A DNA stretch of 64,000 nt from Phytophthora sp. 'mugwort' (GCA_033558025.1 JAUCEF010000011.1:3100001-3164000); one strand, 5' to 3'. Shown: positions 10,937 to 21,765, counted from the stretch's first letter. Translations and numbers: made by a program. The notes: a model not told the origin generated them from the letters alone.

Positions 10937-10957
10937 TTCGCTTAGGACAGGGGCGAT
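10937..10957 (-). repeat. Right terminal inverted repeat, 21 bp
   Basis: Exact reverse complement of 8932-8952. The flanking base composition changes here: 10958-11140 reads as an open 60-codon frame (PWSGEDDEVVSKVKAFG...) ending TGA, origin unknown. Confidence 0.8.
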
Positions 10958-11140
10958 CCATGGTCCGGCGAAGACGATGAGGTCGTATCAAAAGTGAAAG
11001 CATTTGGGACAGCGATTAACGACGTCTGTGGTGGAGTTCCCGTTTTCCAGTCGCTGCAGTGCCAGGTGGAGATTACGGACGAAGATTACTACGCAACAAC
11101 ACATCTAACGCGGCGGACGGACAACGACACGAGTTCATGA

Positions 11141-12968
11141 GACATCGAGATTAAACCGCAACGGACGAGATAATAACACTGCGTCACGGCGGCGCCACCA
11201 CAAGCACCGTCTCAAGGGTGCGAACCCACGCTTCGCAGGGCTAAATCCAGGCAACTAGAAGGCAGGACCTGCCTTCTAGCCCCAGGAGAATCAGGCAAGT
11301 GGTCGATAAAATACCAGCACAAGTACGGTACTACTAACGCTGTCTCAACACCACGTGAGACGCCAAACAGGATCTGCTGCGGCTGGCCGATGCTGTGGTA
11401 TAAGCGCGAACCATGATTTATTGAACGATATTGAAAGGTAATTTTTGCCCGGCTCACCATCATTTTTAATTAATAGCTGGTGCCCAATCAAGATCGCTGC
11501 CTCTCAAAAAGTGAGCATGCAAGTGACTTCGCCCCACTATGCGCGGAAAACGGCGAGAACGCAGAGGAGCGAGAGCAAAAAGCAACATGGGGTACAACTT
11601 GAAGGCAGCCAGGTCGTCTGGATCGAAGTGCCGACTAAAGTGACGACGACGAACTGCAACTTCAAACACCATCGGGCCGAATACTCACCGGCGCAGCGTG
11701 TTTATCGCCGTTGGCACCAAGTATAAGTTCTGTAAGGCAGTCCCCTTCTTGAGCCTCGCCCAAAATGAGCCCTTCGCGCTCAACGCAATAAGCGTTCTAT
11801 TCAGTCTTTCATGTCAAGAATTCTTACCCGCACATCTCAAATCGCGTCGGATAGGAAGATTAAAATGAACGCCAATATTAATATTAGCGAAATACCGCCA
11901 ATGGTACGCGCTGATTGGCCGGGTGATGCGATTATTGCTTGAGCCAGGGCGTTTCCCACACCCATCTCTAACGCTCGGTCGCCAAAATCTGGCGTCCGAC
12001 GCCGCGTCGCACCCGCAGCATCAAATCGCTCGGTGCTGCAAGTTCGCCAACATTATGATTGTAATCTCCTGCGTTACATGGACGCCGAAGCTTTTTTCCA
12101 GTGATGTGCTCTTGGCGCTTTGAGAAAATCTCGCGTCAACGAATTTAATCAGCTGAGCCAGTCCGCAAAAATTAATACATACAGCCGTTGCAGCCCTAAC
12201 CATCGCGATTGTAAACTTGGCGTTTGTATTGTGCGTCCAACGTTCAGGCCAGACGCACGTTGGCGCAAACGAGGCAACTGGGCAGCATGTGCCGAATTGG
12301 GCGTCTACGAGGACACGTGGCCGTCGCATTCTGCATTCCGAGCTGCCAGTTGGCTGGTGAGTTGCACTTTTCAGGCTCATGGGAAATATGACGTCGAGCG
12401 TCGGAATCAAATTCCATGGAATAAACTTTCAACATCATGTAAACGCCTTCGCTATCGAGTTTTTTTTCCAAGGTCTACCGCTCGGGCGAGAATTATTGTT
12501 CACCTAAAACTTCGCTGCAAAAAAATACGATGTCGGCCCTTTCTCTGTAAAACGGCCCACTTTGCTCGGGATTAGTCGGCGGATTAAAATGATTTTTTTC
12601 CAAAGCGAAATCACTGGTCTACAAGCCCTGGCGGCAGTGCCAAACCCTGTGGTACGACTTCACACGCGTCTTCGCGAGGTCTCATCAAGACCAAGAAGCA
12701 CCGTACCGTCGTTGCCGAGCTACACTTCGCAGTAAATAGTCCGGTACAGTATAAAAAAAACTCTCGGGGAGCCTATTTGATTAACCGCGAGTAGGGTTGT
12801 AAAACCCTTTCCCTGCTCGATGTGCCCTCGTCTCAAATCGACCCTGTCGCTGCTGGCTCCCGCCTCATAGAGTGGGATGCCATCTTTACAATTCACTCGA
12901 GAACTCTATTCTGGGTGCGACGGGAAGGTAGATCCCCTCCGTCCCTCGACACATTCAGCCTTTTCCAG
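11141..12968. other. Gene-free, probably old repeat DNA
   Basis: Small frames on both strands (for example 12021-12410 minus, 12120-12575 plus) have no recognisable motif and overlap one another. The density of broken frames and position beside two dead transposons suggest decayed repeat sequence. A perfect palindrome sits at 11255-11279. Confidence 0.45.
11255..11279. repeat. Perfect 12-bp palindrome with 1-nt spacer
   Basis: CTAGAAGGCAGG, one A, then its exact reverse complement CCTGCCTTCTAG. It would extrude as a near-loopless hairpin. No gene is adjacent. Confidence 0.8.
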
Positions 12969-12983
12969 TCATTCCGCAATACA
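12969..12983 (+). promoter_or_regulatory. Oomycete initiator-like element
   Basis: TCATTCCGCAATACA fits the TCAYTYYNCAWT initiator core and lies 55 bp upstream of the ATG at 13038. It argues against using the in-frame GTG at 12822 as the start. Confidence 0.5.
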
Positions 12984-13037
12984 CGCTCCAAAGCTCAAGC
13001 ACACCAAGTAAAGACATACCTCAGAGCGTTTAGAAGC

Positions 13038-14012
13038 ATGATGATGATGCACGGAAGCACGCCGCACTACAGTCAGGCGTCACTGCCCGTCGCACAGCCG
13101 CAGTCGGACACCATCTCTATCTCCATTGGCCTGGGCAACGACCGCACTTCGTCAATTGTCCTGCCGCGCGAGCACGATCTGGTTAAGCATCTGGAGCGCC
13201 TCATCCCGGCCTCCGTCGCCCCGCAGGCGCAACCGCTGCAGCCGCTTCTGTACGCACGCCAGTCCAAGGTTGAGGAGTCCGCCGCCGCGCGGTTCGACGC
13301 CGTGCGCGCGCTGTCCTCGCTGCCGTACCAGCAGCCGCCGCAGACGCAGACACAAGCTCCTATTGCGTCCATGTCCCAGTATATCCGTGCTAACTCGCGC
13401 TACGAGACGTCCCCAGACCAGGTACTGAGCCCCGCCTCGAGTCTGCCGCACTCGCCGCTCTACCAGTCGGACAGCTCGAACAACGGCGGCGTCCGTGTCT
13501 ACCATCACACCGATGGGTACATGCAGCACGCTAGCGAGCCGGGCATCTCCCGTACGCGTCGTCGTCGCGGCGCTAATGGTGCCAGCAGTGGCAAACGCTG
13601 CCAGGTCTTGGGTTGCGACAAGATCTCGGTGAGTCGTGGCCTGTGCCGCGGCCACGGCGGCGGCCGTCGCTGCCAGCATGTGGGCTGCACTAAAGGCGCT
13701 CAGAGTCGCAGCGACTTCTGCTGGGCCCACGGCGGCGGCCAGCGCTGCGAGGTCAAGGGCTGCATGCGTAGCCGCAAATCCAAGCGCTTCTGCGTGGCGC
13801 ACCTCAACTGGGAGACGACCGCGCCGGTGTCTCCTGTTCCGTTGTACGAGGTCATTCCTCGTCAGATGGAGCTGCCGATGCCTGCTATGCCCAAGGCCGT
13901 GTCTCCTGTGAGCACTGTGAACTCCTCTGCTCTTGCGGGTTCTCCACGTCTGCCCAGTCTGCTCCAGGCCCTGCGCAACACGCAACAGTCGTCTATGACG
14001 GTGCAGAGCTAA
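13038..14012 (+). CDS. Zinc-repeat protein, WRKY19-like type (copy 2)
   Basis: 324 residues from the first ATG of a run of four (MMMMHGSTPHYS). It has the same build as copy 1 at 3312: an ISISI strand, SSIVLPREHDLVKHLERL, a disordered Ser/Gln/Pro stretch, then three C-x4-C-x9/10-C-x2-H units (CQVLGC...CRGH, CQHVGC...CWAH, CEVKGC...CVAH) with GGGRR/GGGQR linkers, and a similar end (LPSLLQALRNTQQSS against LPSLQDVLRNTQQTS). The third unit keeps MRSRKSKRFC. Codons are strongly GC-ending, unlike copy 1, which suggests higher expression or a longer history under codon selection. A long minus-strand frame across this gene is a GC-driven shadow. Confidence 0.82.
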   Translation: MMMMHGSTPHYSQASLPVAQPQSDTISISIGLGNDRTSSIVLPREHDLVKHLERLIPASVAPQAQPLQPLLYARQSKVEESAAARFDAVRALSSLPYQQPPQTQTQAPIASMSQYIRANSRYETSPDQVLSPASSLPHSPLYQSDSSNNGGVRVYHHTDGYMQHASEPGISRTRRRRGANGASSGKRCQVLGCDKISVSRGLCRGHGGGRRCQHVGCTKGAQSRSDFCWAHGGGQRCEVKGCMRSRKSKRFCVAHLNWETTAPVSPVPLYEVIPRQMELPMPAMPKAVSPVSTVNSSALAGSPRLPSLLQALRNTQQSSMTVQS

Positions 14013-14916
14013 AGTTGCAGTACGAGTCGATCAAGTAGAAGAAGAAGTAGCATACCAGCGCACAGACGCTATATTAATATTAAGGCCATAGTCAGTTTTT
14101 CACTCACGCGAGACTCACTTAAATTTGCACTGAGATGATTTAGACGTTCGCGTGATGGCTGCACGTGCAAGTTTCTGGTGCATGGCACGACATGAACGGC
14201 AAGTCGAGTCACGACGCAGAAGTTCTGCCAGAACTGCCTCGAGGCGTATCTTGCAGCGGTCGGCGGATCTATTGCATTGCGCTGTCGGTGATCCGGTTTG
14301 ATCACGCTCTGCTTGGTGACGAGGCGAAAGAGGTGAAAAGAACGCCAGCTTTCGTTCGTGGCAGGCCTGGCTCAGCGCTGCTGCTGACTCAGCAGCACGT
14401 GTAGAAAACTTGATGGATGAGTGTGTCGCCGCCCATAATTCTAGCGTCGGCTGTGGCCTCGTCGTTGACGCTGCATTCGAGTTCGATAGCGGCAACAGTT
14501 TCCTATTATGAAGACGGTATTCAAGACCCTGGTCGACCATAACGCAGTGTGACTGTTAAAACGCGACGCAATTCATGTCAGCGTTGGACCCCAAATCTGC
14601 CGCTTGTGTTGACACTAACAGTTTTGGACCAACTTGTTGTACACAAGGAAAATGCTGGTCTGGACCCGATTATCCCCAGCCGCACGTCAAATCTCATGGA
14701 GGGACACGGAAATCTTTAGCTTCATCGATCCCTGGCGGATTTCGGCGCCTCCTCGACCCCTCGCAGACGAATATGAACCGTTGATTGCCGACTGCAGAGC
14801 TGCTGCTACCACAGGAGGCTTGCAACCCATTCTCCTCTTTGCAGGCTGGAAGGAGCGAAGGTTTGACGACCAAGTGGTGGGGAAGGAGGACGTACCTGGC
14901 TAAAACGGAGACCGTC
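14013..14916. other. Gene-free stretch
   Basis: 3' flank of the zinc-repeat gene and 5' flank of the membrane EF-hand gene. The part near 14300-14385 (TCACGCTCTGCTTGGTGAC..., AGGCCTGGCTCAG) resembles 4340-4410. No coding unit recognised. Confidence 0.4.
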
Positions 14917-16334
14917 ATGATGGAAGGAGAGCCCGGTACCCCGGGCGTCGTCCGACACCCGGACGAAGAGACCGCGTTTATGAGGCGTAAGGTCGAAGCG
15001 CCAAAGCGACGTCAGCGACTGCAGCAGCGACGTGCCCAGAGGAAGCGCGTGGCTGTGCTGACCGTCTCGGCCGTGACGTTGCTCGTTTTCGGAGCTGTGG
15101 GTGTCTTTTTACCATCGGGAGGCTCTGACGAAGTCAAGACGGCCGCGTCCCAAGCCATGGCGAGTGACCCGGCAGGTGCCACTTCGGATACTATGGTCGT
15201 CCCGAGCTTTGATGCTTACGATGAAGACGGAGATGGCAAGGTCACACTTGGCGAGTACCTTGACCGTGTCGCGAACAACCGCGATGCAGCACTTCAACGC
15301 GTGGACGAGTCAAGTTTTAATGAGACGGAGAAGACGCAGATCTCGGACTTGATTAAAGAAGACTACGGGAATCACTCGGATTGTGTCACGCGCGCCGCGC
15401 AACAGGTATGGTAGTGACGTGTCTCCAAGTCTTTAGGTGTTGTAAGGATGTTTTAATGGTAGTGTGGTTGATCGAACAGCATGACGAGGTGATGACGGAG
15501 CAGAACTTTGACGACGTGTACAAACAGCTCACGACCGAGTTCTGTCCAATGAACGACGATCGCATCCCCGACGCGTACCAGGCGAAGGAGATGGCAACGG
15601 GCCAGGAGGACGCGGCCACGGAGTCGTCAGAAGCTGAAGCTTCTGCTGCGCAAGAGTCCGCAGCTGCTTCCAGTAGCTCTCAGTCTAGTAGTGAAGCTGA
15701 ATGGAATCCTGAAAACCCTGCTGCTCCACCCCGTCCGGTTACTGCCAACGATGATATGAAGACCGAAAGTGCCAGTCAGTCGAGTGAGGAGAGACCGTGG
15801 AGACCAAGCTTTCCTACAGACCCGCCCATTCCGTCGACAAAGCCCAGCGGCTGGAACCCGAGTGAGCCAACCGACCCACCTGTGCCGTCCAACACCACGT
15901 CGTCGGGAAATGAACCAGAGCGGAAGTCAAGCGTCCCGACCAATCCACCAGGTGCTGTTTCGTCACGTAATGACAGCTCAAAGAGTGAGGGATCGTTGTC
16001 GGGCTCTGTATCCAAAGGTATAGGCAGTGTCGACTGGAGTCCGGACTTCCCAGCAGATCCCCCAAAAGCTCACAATAACAGTGAATCCGAACCAGACGCA
16101 CTTCCAGGCGATACGTATACTACCAATACGTTGAGCCAGGAAGGCGTTGTGGCGGAGCAGCCTCCGTACACTGCGTCGGGTCAGCAGCCGACGGGTGCGT
16201 ACAACACGGGTGCCGAACCGACCGCGTACGGACAGACTACTGGTATGCTGCCGAATGCTGGACCCGTTGGGCAAACAACGTCTACGACTGCGGTGTCTAC
16301 ACCTGTTGAATGGATGCCTCCCGGAGGAGATTAA
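14917..16334 (+). CDS. Single-pass membrane EF-hand protein with WxPxxPxxPP repeats
   Basis: Exons 14917-15405 and 15480-16334; the 74-nt intron opens GTATGG and ends GAACAG, phase 0. The product is 447 residues, starting MMEGEPGTPG. A very basic stretch (RRQRLQQRRAQRKR, to residue 44) is followed by one membrane helix (about 45-65), a type II signal anchor. Then comes one canonical EF-hand loop, D102-E113 (DEDGDGKVTLGE). The long C-terminal half is Ser/Glu/Pro-rich and repeats a motif about five times: EWNPENPAAPP, PWRPSFPTDPP, GWNPSEPTDPP, a decayed VPTNPP, and DWSPDFPADPP, closing with EWMPPGGD. The repeat region would lie outside the cytosol or in the secretory lumen. I do not recognise the family; a calcium-sensing wall or surface protein is a guess. 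Confidence 0.72.
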
Positions 16335-16857
16335 GGGCAATCTGTGGAACCTGCTTTGGAAGCACAGACACAAAAGATGGACAATCCTGCGCAGGACAAG
16401 ACGCTGTTGCGTGGCATTAGTCGTGCCATCGACCCGTGAAGCCTTTACGCAGTGCTTTAATTGTCTGAATTTGTCGTTTTCTCTCTACAACGTCCATGCA
16501 AATTGCAATACAGTAAGTTACGTAAAAAATAACTTACATGTAAAGCTCTAGTACTGTATCCAAGTCTAGTGATGCCGACTCCGTAATCCGAAAAGCTCGA
16601 TTACAAAACAGTTCAGGGTACCTGCTAGAGACATCCATAGTTTCGTTATAAGTGCTAGGGTTTGCTCAAAGTATTCAATAATCTCGTTACCGGTATCTCA
16701 TAAATTGCAGATTGTGTCAGGACATTTGGGTTCGGATGTGCAGGCTTGGCCGATTCGCGATGATCGCTCGCTCTCGCCTTCATTCTCGCAGTAGAGTGCA
16801 CGTTCTTCAAGCTCCAATGCTCCATTCTGACGTCACACGGCCCAGATCTCACCATAC
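16335..16857. other. Gene-free stretch
   Basis: 3' flank of the EF-hand membrane gene and promoter region of the MDR gene; no coding unit seen. Confidence 0.45.
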
Positions 16858-16872
16858 TCACTTTACAATTTT
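16858..16872 (+). promoter_or_regulatory. Oomycete initiator element
   Basis: TCACTTTACAATTTT, 45 bp upstream of the MDR ATG at 16917; close match to the oomycete initiator consensus. Confidence 0.6.
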
Positions 16873-16916
16873 CCCGGTCGAGCGCCAAGTCCACATCCAA
16901 CCGCTAAAAACCAACA

Positions 16917-17903
16917 ATGACCAACATCCCCACGACGTTCCAGGCCTACGAGTTCGCCAGGTACAGTGATGTGCTCAAGGAGACGAAGCTGAACAGGACA
17001 GTCCTGCAGAAGCCTCTGGAACCCAATCACGTCCGTGTTAAGGTGCTGAGTGCCGCTGTCAACCCGCTCGACTACAAGCTGCACCACTTCGGAACTCTCG
17101 CCATTGCGGTGGGTCCCACCCCCGAGAAGCCGCTTCGAATGGGCTTCGACTTGTCGGGCGCCATCGTCGCGGTCGGCAGTGGTGACGTTCGCGGCTTCAA
17201 GGTGGGCGACGTTGTCTTCGGATCGACCGACATGGCGGGTATGGGCAGCTTTGCCGAATATGTCTGTCTCGAGGCGGACCATGTCGTCCACAAGCCGATA
17301 AACATCACCGTTAATGAGGCTGCGGGCGTGTCCATTGCTGGCCTCGCTAGTTACCAGGGGCTCGTCAAGCGCGCCAAGGTGCAGACTGGACAGCGCGTTT
17401 TGATTCTAGGCGGTGGCACTGCGGTCGGACAGTTTGGCATCCAGATCGCCAAGGCTTTCGGAGCTGAAGTCATCACCACTGCCAGTCCTCGCAACATCGA
17501 GCTGGTCAAGTCTCTTGGATCTGACCAAGTGATCGACTACACTTCAGAGAAGTGGGTCAACATTCTCGCTGATCACTCCGTGGATATTATCTACGACTGT
17601 GCCGTCGAGTCCGAGTCGTGGTCCACTGATGCCCAGAAGACCCTGAAACAAAACACCGGCCAGTTCTTAACCATCGGCATGGTCCAGAACCAAGCGGAAT
17701 CGCCCATCGGTGCTAAGCTCATTCAGTATTACTGCCACCCGATTGCCGAGGACCTCGAGGGTCTCCGGAAACTCATTGAGGCTGGTCAGCTGAAGACTAC
17801 CATCGACTCAGTGTATCCGTTCGAGAAGTTGCTGGACGCCATCAAGCTACAGATGTCCGGTCGCGCACAGGGCAAGATCATCATTGAGATCGCCAAGGAG
17901 TAG
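16917..17903 (+). CDS. Quinone-oxidoreductase-like MDR protein
   Basis: 328 residues, start MTNIPTTFQAYEF. It has the medium-chain dehydrogenase/reductase plan without catalytic zinc: a GroES-like N-terminal domain (VRVKVLSAAVNPLDYKL, GFDLSGAIVAVGSGDV) and an NAD(P)H Rossmann domain (VLILGGGTAVGQFGIQIAK at about residue 160, ITTASPRN for the adenosine-ribose side). It resembles QOR/reticulon-4-interacting proteins and fungal zinc-binding-type oxidoreductases, which reduce quinones or enones with NADPH. No signal peptide, so probably cytosolic. The frame is intact and the C-terminus (RAQGKIIIEIAKE) is complete. A dead inverted copy is at 21766-22745, and its tail recurs in the chimera at 24000-24472. 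Confidence 0.88.
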   Translation: MTNIPTTFQAYEFARYSDVLKETKLNRTVLQKPLEPNHVRVKVLSAAVNPLDYKLHHFGTLAIAVGPTPEKPLRMGFDLSGAIVAVGSGDVRGFKVGDVVFGSTDMAGMGSFAEYVCLEADHVVHKPINITVNEAAGVSIAGLASYQGLVKRAKVQTGQRVLILGGGTAVGQFGIQIAKAFGAEVITTASPRNIELVKSLGSDQVIDYTSEKWVNILADHSVDIIYDCAVESESWSTDAQKTLKQNTGQFLTIGMVQNQAESPIGAKLIQYYCHPIAEDLEGLRKLIEAGQLKTTIDSVYPFEKLLDAIKLQMSGRAQGKIIIEIAKE

Positions 17904-18759
17904 GCAATTGATGCACACAAAGTCAGGTTGTAGCCACATTAGTCCAAGCAAAGTTAGGTGAGCTTTCCAATCAACCAATTTTCCAAACCAAACTTGTTGA
18001 GACTGCTGCTTTAACTGTTTTAACATTGGAGCACCAAGAGCACCAATACTCAAGTAAAAAAAAGCTTTTTATAACGTCGGCGATACTCGACGACTACTAA
18101 GTACTATCGAAATCGACTTCAACGACCATATCGTGTCGTGTAGTTGCCGTCATATGCCATCAAATCGACCATCTGCCGCAGTCTTTGATGGACCAGCAAT
18201 GCTGCCACCATCGCCGGTAATAGCAGGCGCTGATAGCATTTTTTACTTAGCCGAATGCCGTCCATATGCTCGACGGCTGGCCGATCGTCAAGCGCGATTT
18301 TTCGTCGTCGGCGTCATTTTGCACTTCCCTGCAACTTCAACGTCGCACTGCAGAACCGCCGGGAGAATCTGAAGTTCGCGAGCATGCCGGTCATTGGTCG
18401 TTTTTGTAGATTAAAATCTGTTTCGATTGGCCGAAAATGGCGTTATCAGACAGTCTCAGACGTCGCGACTTGTCCGACGTCGCATGGTTGCCGCTAGGCG
18501 GACACGCCTGGCAACTCTGAACTGCAAGCCAACACCACGGTGAGAAACGACACCACCCTTCACTCCATCAGTCCTTCATCCATAGTTCTCGCACTTTGGA
18601 ATTGGCGCTGCCACAGACTTGCTCTTCCTCTCCCTCAACCCCACTACCGTCTGAAAAAAAAACCTTCTGACTTGACCATCACTCCGTAACTTGCACTTGC
18701 CTTTTTCATCGTCATTATCCAATCCGCGGCCACGAGCGCAACAAGAGAGAACGGCAATC
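17904..18759. other. Gene-free stretch
   Basis: Intergenic between the MDR and CPT1-like genes. No convincing frame or repeat. An upstream in-frame TTG at 18691 extends the next ORF but is not a credible start. Confidence 0.5.
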
Positions 18760-21144
18760 ATGGCAGAAGCGCATCAGGCCATCGGCGTCTTTGACGAACA
18801 CAAGCGAGGCGTGGAGCTACTGTACTCGGACGAGGGCATCCGCGTGTCCTTCACCATCCCGCCACCCCACGAGATCCGGCGCAGTATCGTCCGCGAGCTC
18901 TTCCACGTCCAACGAGCGCTCAAGCGTGGGGTCTATCCAGCACCACCGTTTGTAGCCATCTTGACGGTTGTGGCCGTTTCGGTGATCGTCGTGTTCTCCC
19001 CGACTGAGTCGTGGTGGCGAAGTGGACCCCTCTCGGTGGTCATCTGGCATGTCGGCAACTTCCTGATGCCCTACTCGCACCTGCTGCCTAATTCAGTTTA
19101 CGTGGCTTACCTGGCGGCGTGGGCCGCGTTCCTGGGCCTTTTGGTGCTCATGGCGGTGCAGAGACTGTTCCTGCGACTTTTGTTGAGCTACAGAGGCTGG
19201 CTGTACCTCGCACCGAGGCAGAAGAGCCGCGTGGTGATGGCCTGGGGAGCACTGTTGAAGATCTTCGGTGGTCGTAATCCGCTGACATACTCGTTCCAGG
19301 ACGCGCTGCCGAGACTGCCATTGCCGCCACTCAAGGACACGATACAGAGATATCTCAAGTCGGTGCACCCGCTGCTGACGCCCAAGGAGTACGAGGAGGT
19401 AGAACGCATGGCTGACGAGTTCGTGCACAATGAAGGCCCCAAGTGTCAGTTCTACCTGTACCTCAAGAGCTGGTGGTCGTCCAATTACGTGACAGATTGG
19501 TGGGAGAAGTATGTGTACCTTAAGGGCCGCTCGTCGCTCATGATCAACAGTAACTACTACGCGCTACCCGGAGCCAACCTTGATTTCAGTTTGACAAAGA
19601 AGCCCCTTGCATTGGCTGCCGCCTTAGTACACGAGTTCCTCTTATTCAAGCAGGACCTGGATAGGGAGCAGCTTGCGCCACAGCTAATCCGCGGCATTGT
19701 TCCGCTTTGCATGAGTCAGTACCAGCGGATCTTCTCATGCACGCGCATCCCAGGACGCGAGACGGATACCCTCAAGCTGTACCATCACAAGTCCAAGCAT
19801 ATTGCCGTGTTCTGCCACGGTCGTGTGTTCAAGATGCCGTTGTTTGAGAAGGGACAGTACGGCAAACTACTCTCCAAATTCGAGATCCAGCGTCAGTTTG
19901 AGTGGATCGAGACGACGGCTTTGGCCATGGGCGCCACGACGGAAGTGGAGCGAAACCTCGCTGCGCTGACTGCAGCTGGCCGAATTGAGTGGGCTGAGAA
20001 CCGCGAGCAATTCTTTTCCAGCGGCATCAACAAGCGGTCGCTGGAGGTCATCGAGTCCGCGGTGTTCGTAGTGGTGCTCCAGAATGACGTGGCTAAGGAG
20101 TGGACTTCGATGGGCAAGGATCTTATTCACGGCAGTGGTGGCAATCGGTGGTTCGACAAGTCATTTAATCTGGTGATCTACATGAACAGTGTTGCTGGAA
20201 TCAACGCCGAGCACGCCTGGGCTGATGCCCCTGTGATGGCCCACGCATGGGAACAGGTATACACGAGACAGTCCTACACGAATCCGTACAATGCCAATGG
20301 AGATACCCGGGTGCAGTCGGAGGAAGAACGTGTGTCGAAGTTACCGCCGTGCAGAATGCTGCAGTGGGACTTCTCCATGGGTCTTGACAACGCCGTGTTG
20401 AAGTCGCTTGGGGATGCTGAGAAGGCCATTAACGACTTTGACCTCAAGATTATTTCGCATACGGATTACGGCAAGGGACTGATCAAGAAGTTTCGTGTGA
20501 GTCCTGATGCTTTTATTCAGATGGCACTTCAACTCGCCTACTACCGCAATTCGGGGACTATTACGCAGACGTACGAGTCAAGCATGACACGTCTGTACCG
20601 CGACGGACGCACTGAGACAGTTCGACCCGTGACGGATGAGTCCAAGGCATTTGTACTTGGCATGGTGGATCCCGAGGTCCCCGACGCCGATAAGTTGAAG
20701 CTACTACAGCGTGCTTGTGATATGCACCAGGACAGCTACCGGAACGCCATGAGTGGTAAGGGCATCGATCGTCATCTGTTCACTCTGTACTGTGTATCGG
20801 TGGGTTTTGGAATTGAGTCGCCGTTCCTGAACAACGCGCTCAGCCGCCCGTGGCGCCTATCGACAAGTCAGCAGCCTCAGCAGCAGACGGACAACTGGCG
20901 TCTTGTTGAGAAGGCCCTTGAGGGAACCCAGTACTCTATCGATGATGCACGCTGTCCCGGTGGTGGTTTTGGTCCTGTGGCAGAAGATGGCTACGGCGTC
21001 AGCTACATGGTCGCAGGTGAGAACATGCTCGGCTTCCACATTTCCAGTAAAAAGTCGTGTCCGACTACGAGCTCGGACAAGTTTGCTGGCGATATCGAAC
21101 AGGCCTTGGCTGACCTCAAGGCGCTATGGCACCCGAAGGAGTAA
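18760..21144 (+). CDS. CPT1: Carnitine O-acyltransferase, CPT1-like
   Basis: 794 residues from ATG 18760. It moves long-chain acyl groups from CoA to carnitine for entry into mitochondria. As in animal CPT1 there are two N-terminal membrane helices (about residues 62-80 and 113-135), which place the catalytic domain in the cytosol at the outer mitochondrial membrane. The catalytic His is H485 in NAEHAWADAPV. The CoA-binding signature GKGLIKKFRVSPDAF, the carnitine-site TYESSMTRLYRDGRTE and a C-terminal HISSKKSCPTTSSD (STS-like) block are present. Length is close to vertebrate CPT1 (about 770). No intron; strongly GC-ending codons. It is bracketed by a live and a dead MDR copy in inverted orientation. 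Confidence 0.93.
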   Translation: MAEAHQAIGVFDEHKRGVELLYSDEGIRVSFTIPPPHEIRRSIVRELFHVQRALKRGVYPAPPFVAILTVVAVSVIVVFSPTESWWRSGPLSVVIWHVGNFLMPYSHLLPNSVYVAYLAAWAAFLGLLVLMAVQRLFLRLLLSYRGWLYLAPRQKSRVVMAWGALLKIFGGRNPLTYSFQDALPRLPLPPLKDTIQRYLKSVHPLLTPKEYEEVERMADEFVHNEGPKCQFYLYLKSWWSSNYVTDWWEKYVYLKGRSSLMINSNYYALPGANLDFSLTKKPLALAAALVHEFLLFKQDLDREQLAPQLIRGIVPLCMSQYQRIFSCTRIPGRETDTLKLYHHKSKHIAVFCHGRVFKMPLFEKGQYGKLLSKFEIQRQFEWIETTALAMGATTEVERNLAALTAAGRIEWAENREQFFSSGINKRSLEVIESAVFVVVLQNDVAKEWTSMGKDLIHGSGGNRWFDKSFNLVIYMNSVAGINAEHAWADAPVMAHAWEQVYTRQSYTNPYNANGDTRVQSEEERVSKLPPCRMLQWDFSMGLDNAVLKSLGDAEKAINDFDLKIISHTDYGKGLIKKFRVSPDAFIQMALQLAYYRNSGTITQTYESSMTRLYRDGRTETVRPVTDESKAFVLGMVDPEVPDADKLKLLQRACDMHQDSYRNAMSGKGIDRHLFTLYCVSVGFGIESPFLNNALSRPWRLSTSQQPQQQTDNWRLVEKALEGTQYSIDDARCPGGGFGPVAEDGYGVSYMVAGENMLGFHISSKKSCPTTSSDKFAGDIEQALADLKALWHPKE

Positions 21145-21765
21145 GCCATCATGAGCAACTGAGTCAACAGTTTTTGGATTGCAGCCAATTTAATAGTGAC
21201 AAAGTAAATAATTCCTCACTCCGTGTAGATACTGTTAGCGATATTAAAACTTTTGACAAACTGGATGGTTTATCAGAACCAAAATAGTAAGCAGAAAATA
21301 ATACTTCGGAGTTGCTACTTTCACATACTACAGAACATCACAGAGCATGATTATTTACTTTTTCTGACCACTTCATAATTTTGCAATAAATTGGTATTTT
21401 ATTTGTCAACGGTTTTATACAAAAGCACACCAAATGAACGCGCCAAACGTATTTTCCTGACCAATTGCATGTATAACTTGATGTTTGGTTTCAACTTTTT
21501 CTAATGCAAGTATCAATGTAGGTTTTTATCGTAATTCATCACTTAGCGATTTTAGCTGGGGCTTTCAGGATTGTCATGACGACCTAAACGGTTAAAACAA
21601 GTCGCAATCTGCCTATTTGGAAACGAGTTTTTTATGTAATGACTGACAGGAATAACCGAACGGTGCATTTTAATTGGTAAAATGGTCCTTTGTGATCCGC
21701 AAAAATCCTCAAGTGGCAGGTGAAGTACTGTGAAAACGGCTTTTGGCCATTGCATGCAGACGCCT
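21145..21765. other. Gene-free stretch
   Basis: AT-rich 3' flank of the CPT1-like gene. Nothing recognised. Confidence 0.5.

Larger units (their letters stand above)
8932..10957 (+). mobile_element. Degenerate pogo-like DNA transposon
   Basis: A 2026-bp unit bounded by 21-bp perfect inverted repeats (8932-8952 and 10937-10957) and containing a dead pogo/Tc1-mariner-superfamily transposase in plus orientation. The inner half of the left repeat (GTCCTAAGCGAA) recurs as a direct repeat a few bases inside. The left repeat may extend outward to TACAGTACCGC, which is absent at the right end, so the outermost bases and a TA target duplication cannot be fixed. Confidence 0.7.

Noticed and set aside
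12822..13037. 72-codon upstream extension of the second zinc-repeat gene
   Set aside because: It starts with GTG, copy 1 has no counterpart, and the initiator element lies within it, upstream of the ATG at 13038.
13152..13985. 277-codon open frame on the minus strand opposite the second zinc-repeat gene
   Set aside because: It is a shadow of very GC-biased codons; it is Ala/Arg/His-rich without any motif, and the plus strand is clearly coding.
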